Assembly: GCA_913056245.1 (NCBI GenBank)
Contig: CAJXME010000049.1
Span: 1-7,753 of the forward strand
DNA length: 7,753 nt
Direction: 5' to 3'
Source: an uncultured Alphaproteobacteria bacterium
GTDB lineage: Bacteria > Pseudomonadota > Alphaproteobacteria > Puniceispirillales > UBA1172
Below the pieces are notes generated by a model. It worked only from the letters and a program-made list of their open reading frames with translations, ran no database searches and was not told where the DNA came from. A program made the position numbers and the translations under genes. Shown here one piece after another: positions 1 through 4,753 of the stretch. Position 1 is the first letter of the stretch, and each line of letters starts with the position of its first letter.

Positions 1-208
1 TACCTCTGAGACGACCGCCGCGACATGGGACCCCGAATCGCCCCCATCGGATGATGATTTGATCCTTAAGTTTCACGATTTCGCTGATCCGGTGATGGGT
101 AGAAAAAAGGCTGAGGCCTTGGTGGAATTGGTTTTTGGCCTTGATGTTCATCAACCCAATGCCAGCAACGCGGAAGTCATCACCGATTTAATCAGCGCGC
201 CATTTTAG
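1..208 (+). CDS. MmgE/PrpD-family protein, C-terminal fragment (5' end outside window)
   Basis: An open frame enters from the left edge (first full codon at base 2) and ends at TAG 206-208, giving 68 residues. The fragment reads through a motif KFHDFADPVMG, then a helix-like stretch ending in a leucine-rich segment (ALVELVFGLD) and an Asp/Ile-rich end. This resembles the last domain of MmgE/PrpD proteins (2-methylcitrate dehydratase, cis-aconitate decarboxylase and relatives), where a 'KFrd.a...l....a..li..v..L' pattern is usual. That is family recall, not a search result, and the catalytic part is not in the window, so substrate cannot be named. The stop codon overlaps the ribosome-binding site of the next gene, and the gap to it is 9 bases, so the two are probably co-transcribed and perhaps translationally coupled. 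It could instead be another protein with a similar short C-terminus. Confidence 0.5.
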   Translation, partial: TSETTAATWDPESPPSDDDLILKFHDFADPVMGRKKAEALVELVFGLDVHQPNASNAEVITDLISAPF

Positions 209-217
209 GGAGTTTTC

Positions 218-1795
218 ATGGAAGATGTGATGTCAGGCGATCCCGCCAAATCTGTATCCAAACGATCCGAAGGGCGACGCAAACGAGCGCGGAATTCATC
301 AAAGCCATCTTTTCTGGACAGCCAATTGCCTTTTCAGAACGTCGTCAATCCCATGGCGCCGTTGGAGCCGCTCACCTCCGATCACATTGAAGCCGTCCAC
401 CATAAATCTTTGGAAATCATCCAACGCCTTGGGGTTAAGGTGTTAAGCGATAGCGCGCGCGCTCATTTGCGATCTTGCGGATGCCAAGTCGATGAGGCCA
501 ATCACATTGTTTTCATGGACCCGGAATGGGTTATGGCGATGGTCAAAAAAGCCCCATCGCGCTTTACCTTATTGCCGCGCAATCCTGATCACACCCTTGA
601 AATTGGAGGGGCGGTGATGAATTTTGGCCTCGTCTCTGGGCCGCCGAATGTCCATGATGCGATCAATGGCCGCCGGGCAGGGACGTTGGCGGATTTCAAA
701 ACGCTGATAAAATTGGGGCAATCGTTCAACGCGGTTCATTTCATGGGCAATCAAGCCGTGGCCACGACTGATCTTCCGGTTAATACAAGGCATTTGGATT
801 CGCTCCTCGCCACTTTAACCTTGAGCGATAAAGTCAGCGCGTCCATGTCGATTGGCGCGGGGCGGGTGAGGGATGCGGTTCAGATGATGGCCATCAGCCG
901 CGGCGTAAAACCCGAAGATTTGAAATCCTCCCCCGCGTTATTGACCAATATCAACATCAATTCACCGCGGGTTTTGGATCAAGAAATGTCTGACGCCGCC
1001 ATGACCTTGGCGGAATATGGACAAGACACGATCATCACGCCCTTCACCTTGATGGGGGCGATGACGCCTGTGACCTTTGCCGCGGCATTGGCGCAACAAA
1101 ACGCTGAGGCGTTGTTCACCATCGCGCTGGTGCAATCCAAATTCCCCGGCGCGCCGGTGGTTTATGGCGGTTTTACCTCGAATGTGGATATGCGGTCAGG
1201 CGCTCCGGCTTTCGGGACGCCGGAAAATTCCCGCGCGAATATGGCGGGTGGGCAATTGGCGCGGTATTATAACCTGCCTTATCGCACCAGCGCCTGCAAC
1301 GCCTCCAATGCTGTTGACGGCCAAGCGGCTTACGAAACGCAAATGGCGCTATGGGGCGCGGTGACAGGCCACGGCAATTTGATTTATCACGCCGCCGGTT
1401 GGCTTGAAGGCGGGTTGGTCGCAAGTTTTGAGAAACTGATCATGGATATTGAAATGATCCAAATGATGATCAGCCTGATGCAAACCCCGCGTTTTGATGA
1501 GGATGAATTTGGTCTTGATGCGATGGAAGATGTCGGTGTAGGCGGCCATTTCTTTGGAACAGAACACACATTATCGCGATCTAAAACAGCGTTTTATGAA
1601 CCAATGCTCAGTGATTGGCAGAACTATGAAAACTGGCAATTGGCTGGGGGGCTGACGGCAACGGAACGCGCCACCGCCCATTGGCAAGAGGTGGTTGAAA
1701 ATTTTGAAGCCCCGCCACTTGATCCCGCCATCAACGATGAATTAGAGGATTATGTCGCTAAGCGAAAAGCCGCCATTGGTGACGGTGAGCCATAA
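218..1795 (+). CDS. MttB-family (trimethylamine methyltransferase-like) protein, non-pyrrolysine type
   Basis: The 525-residue protein matches the MttB superfamily in length and layout. It starts with a family-like segment near residues 46-90 (LEPLTSDHIEAVHHKSLEII, then GVKVLSD), and a glycine-rich TIM-barrel body follows. Near residues 349-369 is the signature region with YYNLPYRTSACNASN and VDGQAAYE, then the conserved HAAGWLEGG loop. Pyl-containing MttB from methanogens demethylates trimethylamine and passes the methyl group to a corrinoid protein. Members without pyrrolysine, such as MtgB, act on quaternary amines such as glycine betaine. No in-frame amber codon interrupts this gene, so it is the non-Pyl type; its substrate is unknown. 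Residues 15-29 form a basic, probably disordered extension (KRSEGRRKRAR) before the domain. The start at 218 is supported by AGGGAG at 207-212 with a 5-base spacer. The MmgE/PrpD-like gene upstream is in the same likely operon. No corrinoid protein gene is seen in the window. Confidence 0.88.
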   Translation: MEDVMSGDPAKSVSKRSEGRRKRARNSSKPSFLDSQLPFQNVVNPMAPLEPLTSDHIEAVHHKSLEIIQRLGVKVLSDSARAHLRSCGCQVDEANHIVFMDPEWVMAMVKKAPSRFTLLPRNPDHTLEIGGAVMNFGLVSGPPNVHDAINGRRAGTLADFKTLIKLGQSFNAVHFMGNQAVATTDLPVNTRHLDSLLATLTLSDKVSASMSIGAGRVRDAVQMMAISRGVKPEDLKSSPALLTNININSPRVLDQEMSDAAMTLAEYGQDTIITPFTLMGAMTPVTFAAALAQQNAEALFTIALVQSKFPGAPVVYGGFTSNVDMRSGAPAFGTPENSRANMAGGQLARYYNLPYRTSACNASNAVDGQAAYETQMALWGAVTGHGNLIYHAAGWLEGGLVASFEKLIMDIEMIQMMISLMQTPRFDEDEFGLDAMEDVGVGGHFFGTEHTLSRSKTAFYEPMLSDWQNYENWQLAGGLTATERATAHWQEVVENFEAPPLDPAINDELEDYVAKRKAAIGDGEP

Positions 1796-1811
1796 TCTGC
1801 ATTGTGAATGA

Positions 1812-1885
1812 TGGAGGCCCAGACCGGAATCGAACCGATGTACACGGCTTTGCAGGCCGCTGCATAACCACTCTGCCACTGGGCC
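1812..1885 (-). tRNA. tRNA-Cys (anticodon GCA)
   Basis: Read on the minus strand, this 74-nt gene folds into a complete cloverleaf. The acceptor stem is GGCCCAG paired with CTGGGCC (7 perfect pairs). The discriminator is U and the CCA end is encoded. The D-stem has 3 pairs (GCA/TGC) plus a G13-A22 mismatch, and the D-loop contains GG. The anticodon stem includes one terminal G-U pair, with loop CTGCAAA and anticodon GCA at plus-strand 1851-1853. The T-arm has the TTCGATT loop. U73 and the short D-stem are typical of bacterial tRNA-Cys. It is convergent with mttB, only 16 bases from that gene's stop codon. No T-rich intrinsic terminator is visible downstream, so its transcript may run into the antisense of the mttB 3' end before processing. 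Confidence 0.97.
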
Positions 1886-1900
1886 GGTGAGTGAGGCCAT

Positions 1901-1929
1901 GTCTTAACCGATGCGCGTCAGGCCGTCAA
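1901..1929 (-). promoter_or_regulatory. Probable sigma70-type promoter of the tRNA-Cys gene
   Basis: On the minus strand, TTGACG (plus 1924-1929; five of six consensus -35 bases) is followed after exactly 17 bases by TAAGAC (plus 1901-1906; a weak -10 with three of six matches). The -10 ends 15 bases before nucleotide 1 of the tRNA, so transcription would start about 7-9 bases upstream of the mature 5' end, a usual short tRNA leader. Position and spacing make this convincing despite the poor -10. No stringent-response GC discriminator is claimed. Confidence 0.6.
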
Positions 1930-1935
1930 CTGATC

Positions 1936-1960
1936 GTTTGCCAAACCCTCAAGGGTTTTT
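1936..1960 (+). terminator. Overlapping dyads; possible small intrinsic terminator or operator
   Basis: Two inverted repeats overlap here. GTTTG-C-CAAAC (1936-1946) has a one-base centre, so it is more likely a protein-binding palindrome than an RNA hairpin. AAACCC-TCAA-GGGTTT (1943-1958) can form a 6-bp stem with a 4-base loop and continues into a run of five T in total (1956-1960), which resembles a weak plus-strand terminator for transcription coming through mttB. The pair lies immediately upstream of the tRNA -35 box and upstream of the methyltransferase operon, so an operator role for one or both divergent units is equally possible. Stem stability is modest. Confidence 0.35.
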
Positions 1961-1998
1961 GCAGTTTATTTGATCTTAGTCACAGTTCATTCTTTTCA

Positions 1999-2013
1999 TG
2001 GCCACTGGCTTGC
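1999..2013 (+). promoter_or_regulatory. Candidate sigma54 (-24/-12) promoter of the pcm-like/tolC/popZ-like operon
   Basis: TGGC at 1999-2002 and TTGC at 2010-2013 are separated by exactly 7 bases, which places the invariant GG and GC of the sigma54 consensus TGGCACG-N4-TTGC at the right distance. Eight of the eleven defined positions match; the CACG portion is degenerate. Transcription would start near 2025, giving a leader of about 45 bases before the ATG at 2070. No convincing sigma70 promoter was found between 1960 and 2060, which makes the candidate worth recording, but a 15-base match of this quality can occur by chance. No enhancer-binding site was identified. Confidence 0.25.
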
Positions 2014-2057
2014 GGTATTGTGAGCCATTATTCGAAAATTTCATGATTTCAAAGGAA

Positions 2058-2063
2058 AAGGAA
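2058..2063 (+). promoter_or_regulatory. Ribosome-binding site that fixes the start of the pcm-like gene at 2070
   Basis: AAGGAA lies 6 bases before ATG 2070, within a purine-rich stretch (2051-2063). An upstream in-frame ATG at 1998 has no comparable site, and it would add 24 residues that do not look like the family. The protein beginning MSVYEDRRH at 2070 has the family's usual N-terminus, so 2070 is preferred. Confidence 0.75.
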
Positions 2064-2069
2064 TCGTCG

Positions 2070-2729
2070 ATGTCAGTTTACGAAGACCGTCGTCATCTCA
2101 TGGTTGAATCGCAGTTGCGCACCAACAAAGTCACCAATGTTGAATTGCTGAAAGCCTTTGAGACCACCGCAAAAGAAAACTTCCTTGATGGGGAATACGC
2201 GGCTTTGGCGTATATCGATGAAGACCTGATGCTGCAAGATGGCCGTTTTATCCTTGAACCCATGGTTTTTGCGCGTCTTGTTCAAGCGCTCAATCTAACG
2301 AAAAGCGATAGCGTCTTGGATGTTGGCGCGAGTTGCGGGTATTCCACGGCGATCTTGGCTCAAGTGGCGCAATCGGTGGTGGGGATCGAAAGCAACACCG
2401 ACTTGTCGATCAAAGGACAGGATAATATCGTCGCCGCTGGGATTGATAATGCCGTGATTTTGCAAGGCCAGCACAAGGATGGTTTCAGCAATGAAGCGCC
2501 TTACAACGCGATCATCATTGAGGGCAGTGTGGAAAGCGTCCCGCCAGCGCTGTTGAATCAATTGGCTGATGATGGGCGTTTGGTCACGGTGTTGCGCGAT
2601 GGCCCGTCTTCCCCCGGCAAGGCGATCAAATATGTCCGCGCAGGGGATGGCTTTGCCCATAGCATTCTTTTTGATGCGCAAACCCCAATGTTGACCGAAT
2701 TTACACAGGAAAAAGCCTTTTCCTTTTAG
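2070..2729 (+). CDS. Protein-L-isoaspartate O-methyltransferase-like SAM-dependent methyltransferase (divergent)
   Basis: The 219-residue protein has the overall PCMT-family pattern. An N-terminal helix MVESQLRTNKV is followed by LLKAFE and a phenylalanine-containing ENFL, matching the family's 'MV..QL...gi....vl.a....R..F'. SAM-binding motif I is VLDVGASCGYS at residues 82-92, with an acidic ribose-binding residue in VVGIES. APYNAIIIEGS, then PPALLNQL and DDGRLV, resemble the later family motifs. True PCMT enzymes repair isoaspartyl residues using a Ser/Thr in a TISQP-like motif; here the aligned stretch is F60-I-L-E-P64, so that residue is Leu62. The gene may therefore be a methyltransferase with another substrate, although homologues are often named Pcm. 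It is the first gene of a compact operon: tolC begins 8 bases after its stop, and the tolC ribosome-binding site overlaps the stop. Family placement is firm; the reaction is not. Confidence 0.85.
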   Translation: MSVYEDRRHLMVESQLRTNKVTNVELLKAFETTAKENFLDGEYAALAYIDEDLMLQDGRFILEPMVFARLVQALNLTKSDSVLDVGASCGYSTAILAQVAQSVVGIESNTDLSIKGQDNIVAAGIDNAVILQGQHKDGFSNEAPYNAIIIEGSVESVPPALLNQLADDGRLVTVLRDGPSSPGKAIKYVRAGDGFAHSILFDAQTPMLTEFTQEKAFSF

Positions 2730-2737
2730 GATCATCA

Positions 2738-4120
2738 ATGACTCCATTATTCCATCGCATCTTCTCAAATTCCCATCGTGATCGATTGGGGGGCATGATC
2801 GTTGCGGCGGTCATGTTGATTGCGTCTCCTGCCGCCGCCGATGTTTTTGAAGCGGAATTGACCAAAGCCATCACTCAATCGGATCAAATCAAAGCGGCAC
2901 GTGAGGGGTATTTATCCTCCCGTGAAGATGTCACCATCGCGAATAAATCCAAAGATTGGTCGGCCAGCCTTTCGGCCAGCCATAAATATTCTGAAACCTC
3001 CACCAGCGGCGCATCCTTTGTCACGGGCAATAACCGCGATCTATCCGTGACGGTGAAGCGTTCGCTTTACGACGGCGGCTTGTCCTCGACGCAAAACAAC
3101 GTGGCGTTGCTGAATTTGGAAATTGCCGATACGCGCATTCGTTCCGCCGAAGATTTGGTCTTAATGACCGCCATCGAAGCCTATACCAATTTGGTCACGG
3201 CTAGAGACAGTTTAAGGATCAGCCGCAGCAACGTCACCCGCTTGAAAGAACATTTGCGCGCCGCGACCATCCAATTGCAGGTTGGCGAAAGCACCATGAC
3301 CGAATTGGCGGGCACGAAAGCCCGGCTTGCCCGCGCCGAAGCCAGCCTGATCCAAAGTCAAACAGCCTTAGCGAATGCCGAGGCGACCTACACGTCCTTG
3401 ATTGGCACGCCGCCATCGACCCTAACCATGCCGGATGTCGCCAATGGCTTGCCGCTGGATATGGGGTCTGCGGGCGATCAAGCGCTTGATTACAAATCTA
3501 GCCATCGCATCGCCTATTTGCAGGAGCGGGTGGCACGCAAATCCATGGATGTTTTATTGGCGCAAATTCGCCCCAATCTCGACCTGAGCGTGGTGGGCAG
3601 CACGACGGATAACACTCTTGCGGCATTTGATAAGGAAATCGCATCGGCCACAATTACCTTTAGCGTGCCGCTTTATCCCTCGTCGAGCGTCCGCGCGAAA
3701 TCAAGAGGGTCGGTGGCGGATCACCGGCAAGCCCTGTACAATTTGATGGAAAACAAACGCCAGACCTTGCTTCAGGCTGAAAATGCGTTCCGTTCATATG
3801 CCTCAAACCGTGCGGTGATTTCCGCTTATGAAGCCGAATTGGACGCCGCTGATGCGGTTCAAAAAGGCACGATGCAAGAAGTTCAATATGGTGAGAAGAC
3901 CATTTTGGATCAATTAGACGCGGAACAAGATGTGGTCGCCGCGCAATTGAACTTGCTGGTGGCCAGACGTGATCTGGTGAACGCATCCTATCGCTTGAAA
4001 TCCGCTATTGGGCAATTGACGGTTGAGGGGATGAACCTTGAAGGGCTGGGCAAAGTCGAGAATGAAGTCATCGAAACGCCGTTAAAGGGTATTATCCCGA
4101 AGTTGGATTATCCGGAGTAA
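2738..4120 (+). CDS. tolC: TolC-family outer membrane efflux/secretion channel protein
   Basis: The 460-residue protein has a basic N-terminus, a hydrophobic segment at about residues 18-32 and an AAA-D junction at 34/35, fitting a Sec signal peptide with cleavage before Asp35. It contains the two-fold OEP repeat of TolC proteins. Repeat one has a strand-turn LYDGG at 110-114, then long alpha-hairpins with VGESTMTEL and GTPPSTL. Repeat two has SVPLYPSS (LYPSS at 312-316) in place of the usual LYxGG turn, and ends with YGEKTILDQLDAEQD starting at residue 384 followed by LKSAIGQL. Such proteins form trimeric channels across the outer membrane and periplasm for type I secretion or RND/MFS efflux. 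No ABC, RND or membrane-fusion partner is in the window. The start is supported by AGGA at 2728-2731 overlapping the previous stop, with a 6-base spacer. Alphaproteobacteria often have several tolC paralogues, so the symbol marks the family and not proven orthology. Confidence 0.9.
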   Translation: MTPLFHRIFSNSHRDRLGGMIVAAVMLIASPAAADVFEAELTKAITQSDQIKAAREGYLSSREDVTIANKSKDWSASLSASHKYSETSTSGASFVTGNNRDLSVTVKRSLYDGGLSSTQNNVALLNLEIADTRIRSAEDLVLMTAIEAYTNLVTARDSLRISRSNVTRLKEHLRAATIQLQVGESTMTELAGTKARLARAEASLIQSQTALANAEATYTSLIGTPPSTLTMPDVANGLPLDMGSAGDQALDYKSSHRIAYLQERVARKSMDVLLAQIRPNLDLSVVGSTTDNTLAAFDKEIASATITFSVPLYPSSSVRAKSRGSVADHRQALYNLMENKRQTLLQAENAFRSYASNRAVISAYEAELDAADAVQKGTMQEVQYGEKTILDQLDAEQDVVAAQLNLLVARRDLVNASYRLKSAIGQLTVEGMNLEGLGKVENEVIETPLKGIIPKLDYPE

Positions 4121-4123
4121 ACC

Positions 4124-4609
4124 ATGGCTCCCCCACGCAAGCCGAAGCCGCAATCGATCAAAGCGACGAAATCCCCGAAATCAAGCGGCGATATTCTTAA
4201 CTTAGACGATGTTGTTTGGCGTGGGGCAACGGATAAGAAATCGGATGCCGATGATGGCTTATCGCTGATTGAGGCTGAACTTCAGCGTCAGATTGCAGGG
4301 GGGGCGAGTGATGAAAACACTGGTTCTTCGGTTGAGCAAGATGACGATATTCGGCGGATCATTGCTGAAGAGGTTGGTCTTTGGCTGAACGCCAATATGG
4401 CGCGCATTCTAAAAGAAACCTTGGCGGATGTGCAGAAAATGCCCAAAAAGCCAAAAATGAAGGCCAAACGCGCCCCGAAGAAATCGACCTCAAAAAAATC
4501 AGCCTCAAAAAAAGCCAAATCCACAAAATCCAAATCGCCCCGCCGCCCCAAGGCTAAGACAGCGGTGAAGCGTAAAACCGCTAAAGCCGTCAAAAAGAAA
4601 AAATCATAA
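4124..4609 (+). CDS. PopZ/DUF2497-like protein with histone-H1-like lysine-rich tail
   Basis: The product is small (161 residues), with no signal peptide or membrane segment. Visible parts, in order: a basic N-terminus (1-20); a short motif SGDILNLDDVV (21-31) like the 'dvLeLtdvV' of DUF2497 proteins; an acidic, probably disordered linker (about 38-75); a helical core IRRIIAEEVGLWLNANMARIL (77-97), whose 'WLNANMARIL' resembles the PopZ C-terminal 'WLDANLPrIV'; and a tail (105-161) with 24 Lys, 4 Arg, many Ser/Ala/Pro and no acidic residue. PopZ self-assembles at cell poles and anchors ParB and other proteins. Location between a tolC-family gene and valS, 3 bases after the tolC stop with GGAG at 4114-4117, supports the PopZ assignment. 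The basic tail is not part of the PopZ I know; it resembles histone-H1-like or AlgP-like nucleic-acid-binding tails. Alternatively this is an unrelated H1-like protein in the popZ position. PopZ relationship is inferred from position and a short motif. Confidence 0.65.
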   Translation: MAPPRKPKPQSIKATKSPKSSGDILNLDDVVWRGATDKKSDADDGLSLIEAELQRQIAGGASDENTGSSVEQDDDIRRIIAEEVGLWLNANMARILKETLADVQKMPKKPKMKAKRAPKKSTSKKSASKKAKSTKSKSPRRPKAKTAVKRKTAKAVKKKKS

Positions 4610-4629
4610 CCGCCTTAAACATCAACCCT

Positions 4630-4667
4630 GTTGAGTGCCAATTCCGTTGAGTTTCAGTAGCGTTGAG
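4630..4667 (+). repeat. Three GTTGAG direct repeats at 16-base spacing upstream of valS
   Basis: GTTGAG occurs at 4630-4635, 4646-4651 and 4662-4667, with starts exactly 16 bases apart; the first two are followed by T and the third by C. The sequence between copies is not conserved, so this is a regularly spaced short motif and not a plain tandem duplication. It fills the 120-to-144-base gap between the PopZ-like gene and valS, where a valS promoter would be expected. TTGAGT at 4647-4652 could act as a -35 with TTTGCT at 4670-4675 as a weak -10 (17-base spacer). Confidence 0.5.
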
Positions 4668-4668
4668 C

Positions 4669-4689
4669 GTTTGCTAGGGCTTGGCAAAC
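4669..4689. repeat. Inverted repeat upstream of valS
   Basis: GTTTGC (4669-4674) and GCAAAC (4684-4689) are a perfect 6-bp inverted repeat with a 9-base loop; further pairs with G-U wobbles could shorten the loop to 3. No T-run follows on either strand, so a standard intrinsic terminator is not supported. It overlaps the weak putative promoter region of valS and may be an operator or a leader hairpin. The remaining bases to 4744 show nothing else recognisable. Confidence 0.35.
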
Positions 4690-4744
4690 CCCATCAATCC
4701 CTCTAAAACAAAGCACGAGTTTTCTTAAAATGGCCGCCCATGCC

Positions 4745-4748
4745 GAGG
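4745..4748 (+). promoter_or_regulatory. Ribosome-binding site deciding the valS start
   Basis: GAGG lies 5 bases before ATG 4754 and only 2 bases before ATG 4751. The farther upstream ATG at 4730 has no purine-rich site at a suitable distance. The protein from 4754 begins MLNKTYDPK, like most ValS proteins (ML.KTYdP), so 4754 is preferred. Confidence 0.6.
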
Positions 4749-4753
4749 TAATG

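Noticed and set aside
218..1795. Pyrrolysine-containing MttB
   Set aside because: The reading frame has no in-frame TAG before its natural TAA stop, so pyrrolysine insertion is not needed.
1812..1885. tRNA gene as an integration site for a genomic island
   Set aside because: No integrase gene and no repeat of the tRNA 3' end is found elsewhere in the window; flanking genes look like ordinary chromosome.
1998..2069. Upstream in-frame ATG that would extend the Pcm-like protein by 24 residues
   Set aside because: No ribosome-binding site at a suitable distance, the added residues do not look like the family, and a good AAGGAA site precedes ATG 2070.
2295..2768. Minus-strand open frame of 157 codons opposite the methyltransferase gene
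   Set aside because: It overlaps the SAM-binding domain and the tolC start on the plus strand and shows no recognisable protein features.
4288..4593. Minus-strand open frame with Phe/Ala-rich, membrane-like composition
   Set aside because: The hydrophobic look is just the complement of the lysine codons of the basic tail; no ribosome-binding site or independent support.
4730..4753. Upstream in-frame ATG extending ValS by 8 residues
   Set aside because: No clear ribosome-binding site, while GAGG precedes ATG 4754 and the MLNKTYDP start fits the family. The choice is not certain.
4610..4753. T-box or other tRNA-sensing leader before valS
   Set aside because: No T-box sequence, specifier loop or terminator/antiterminator pair is visible; T-boxes are not expected in alphaproteobacteria.
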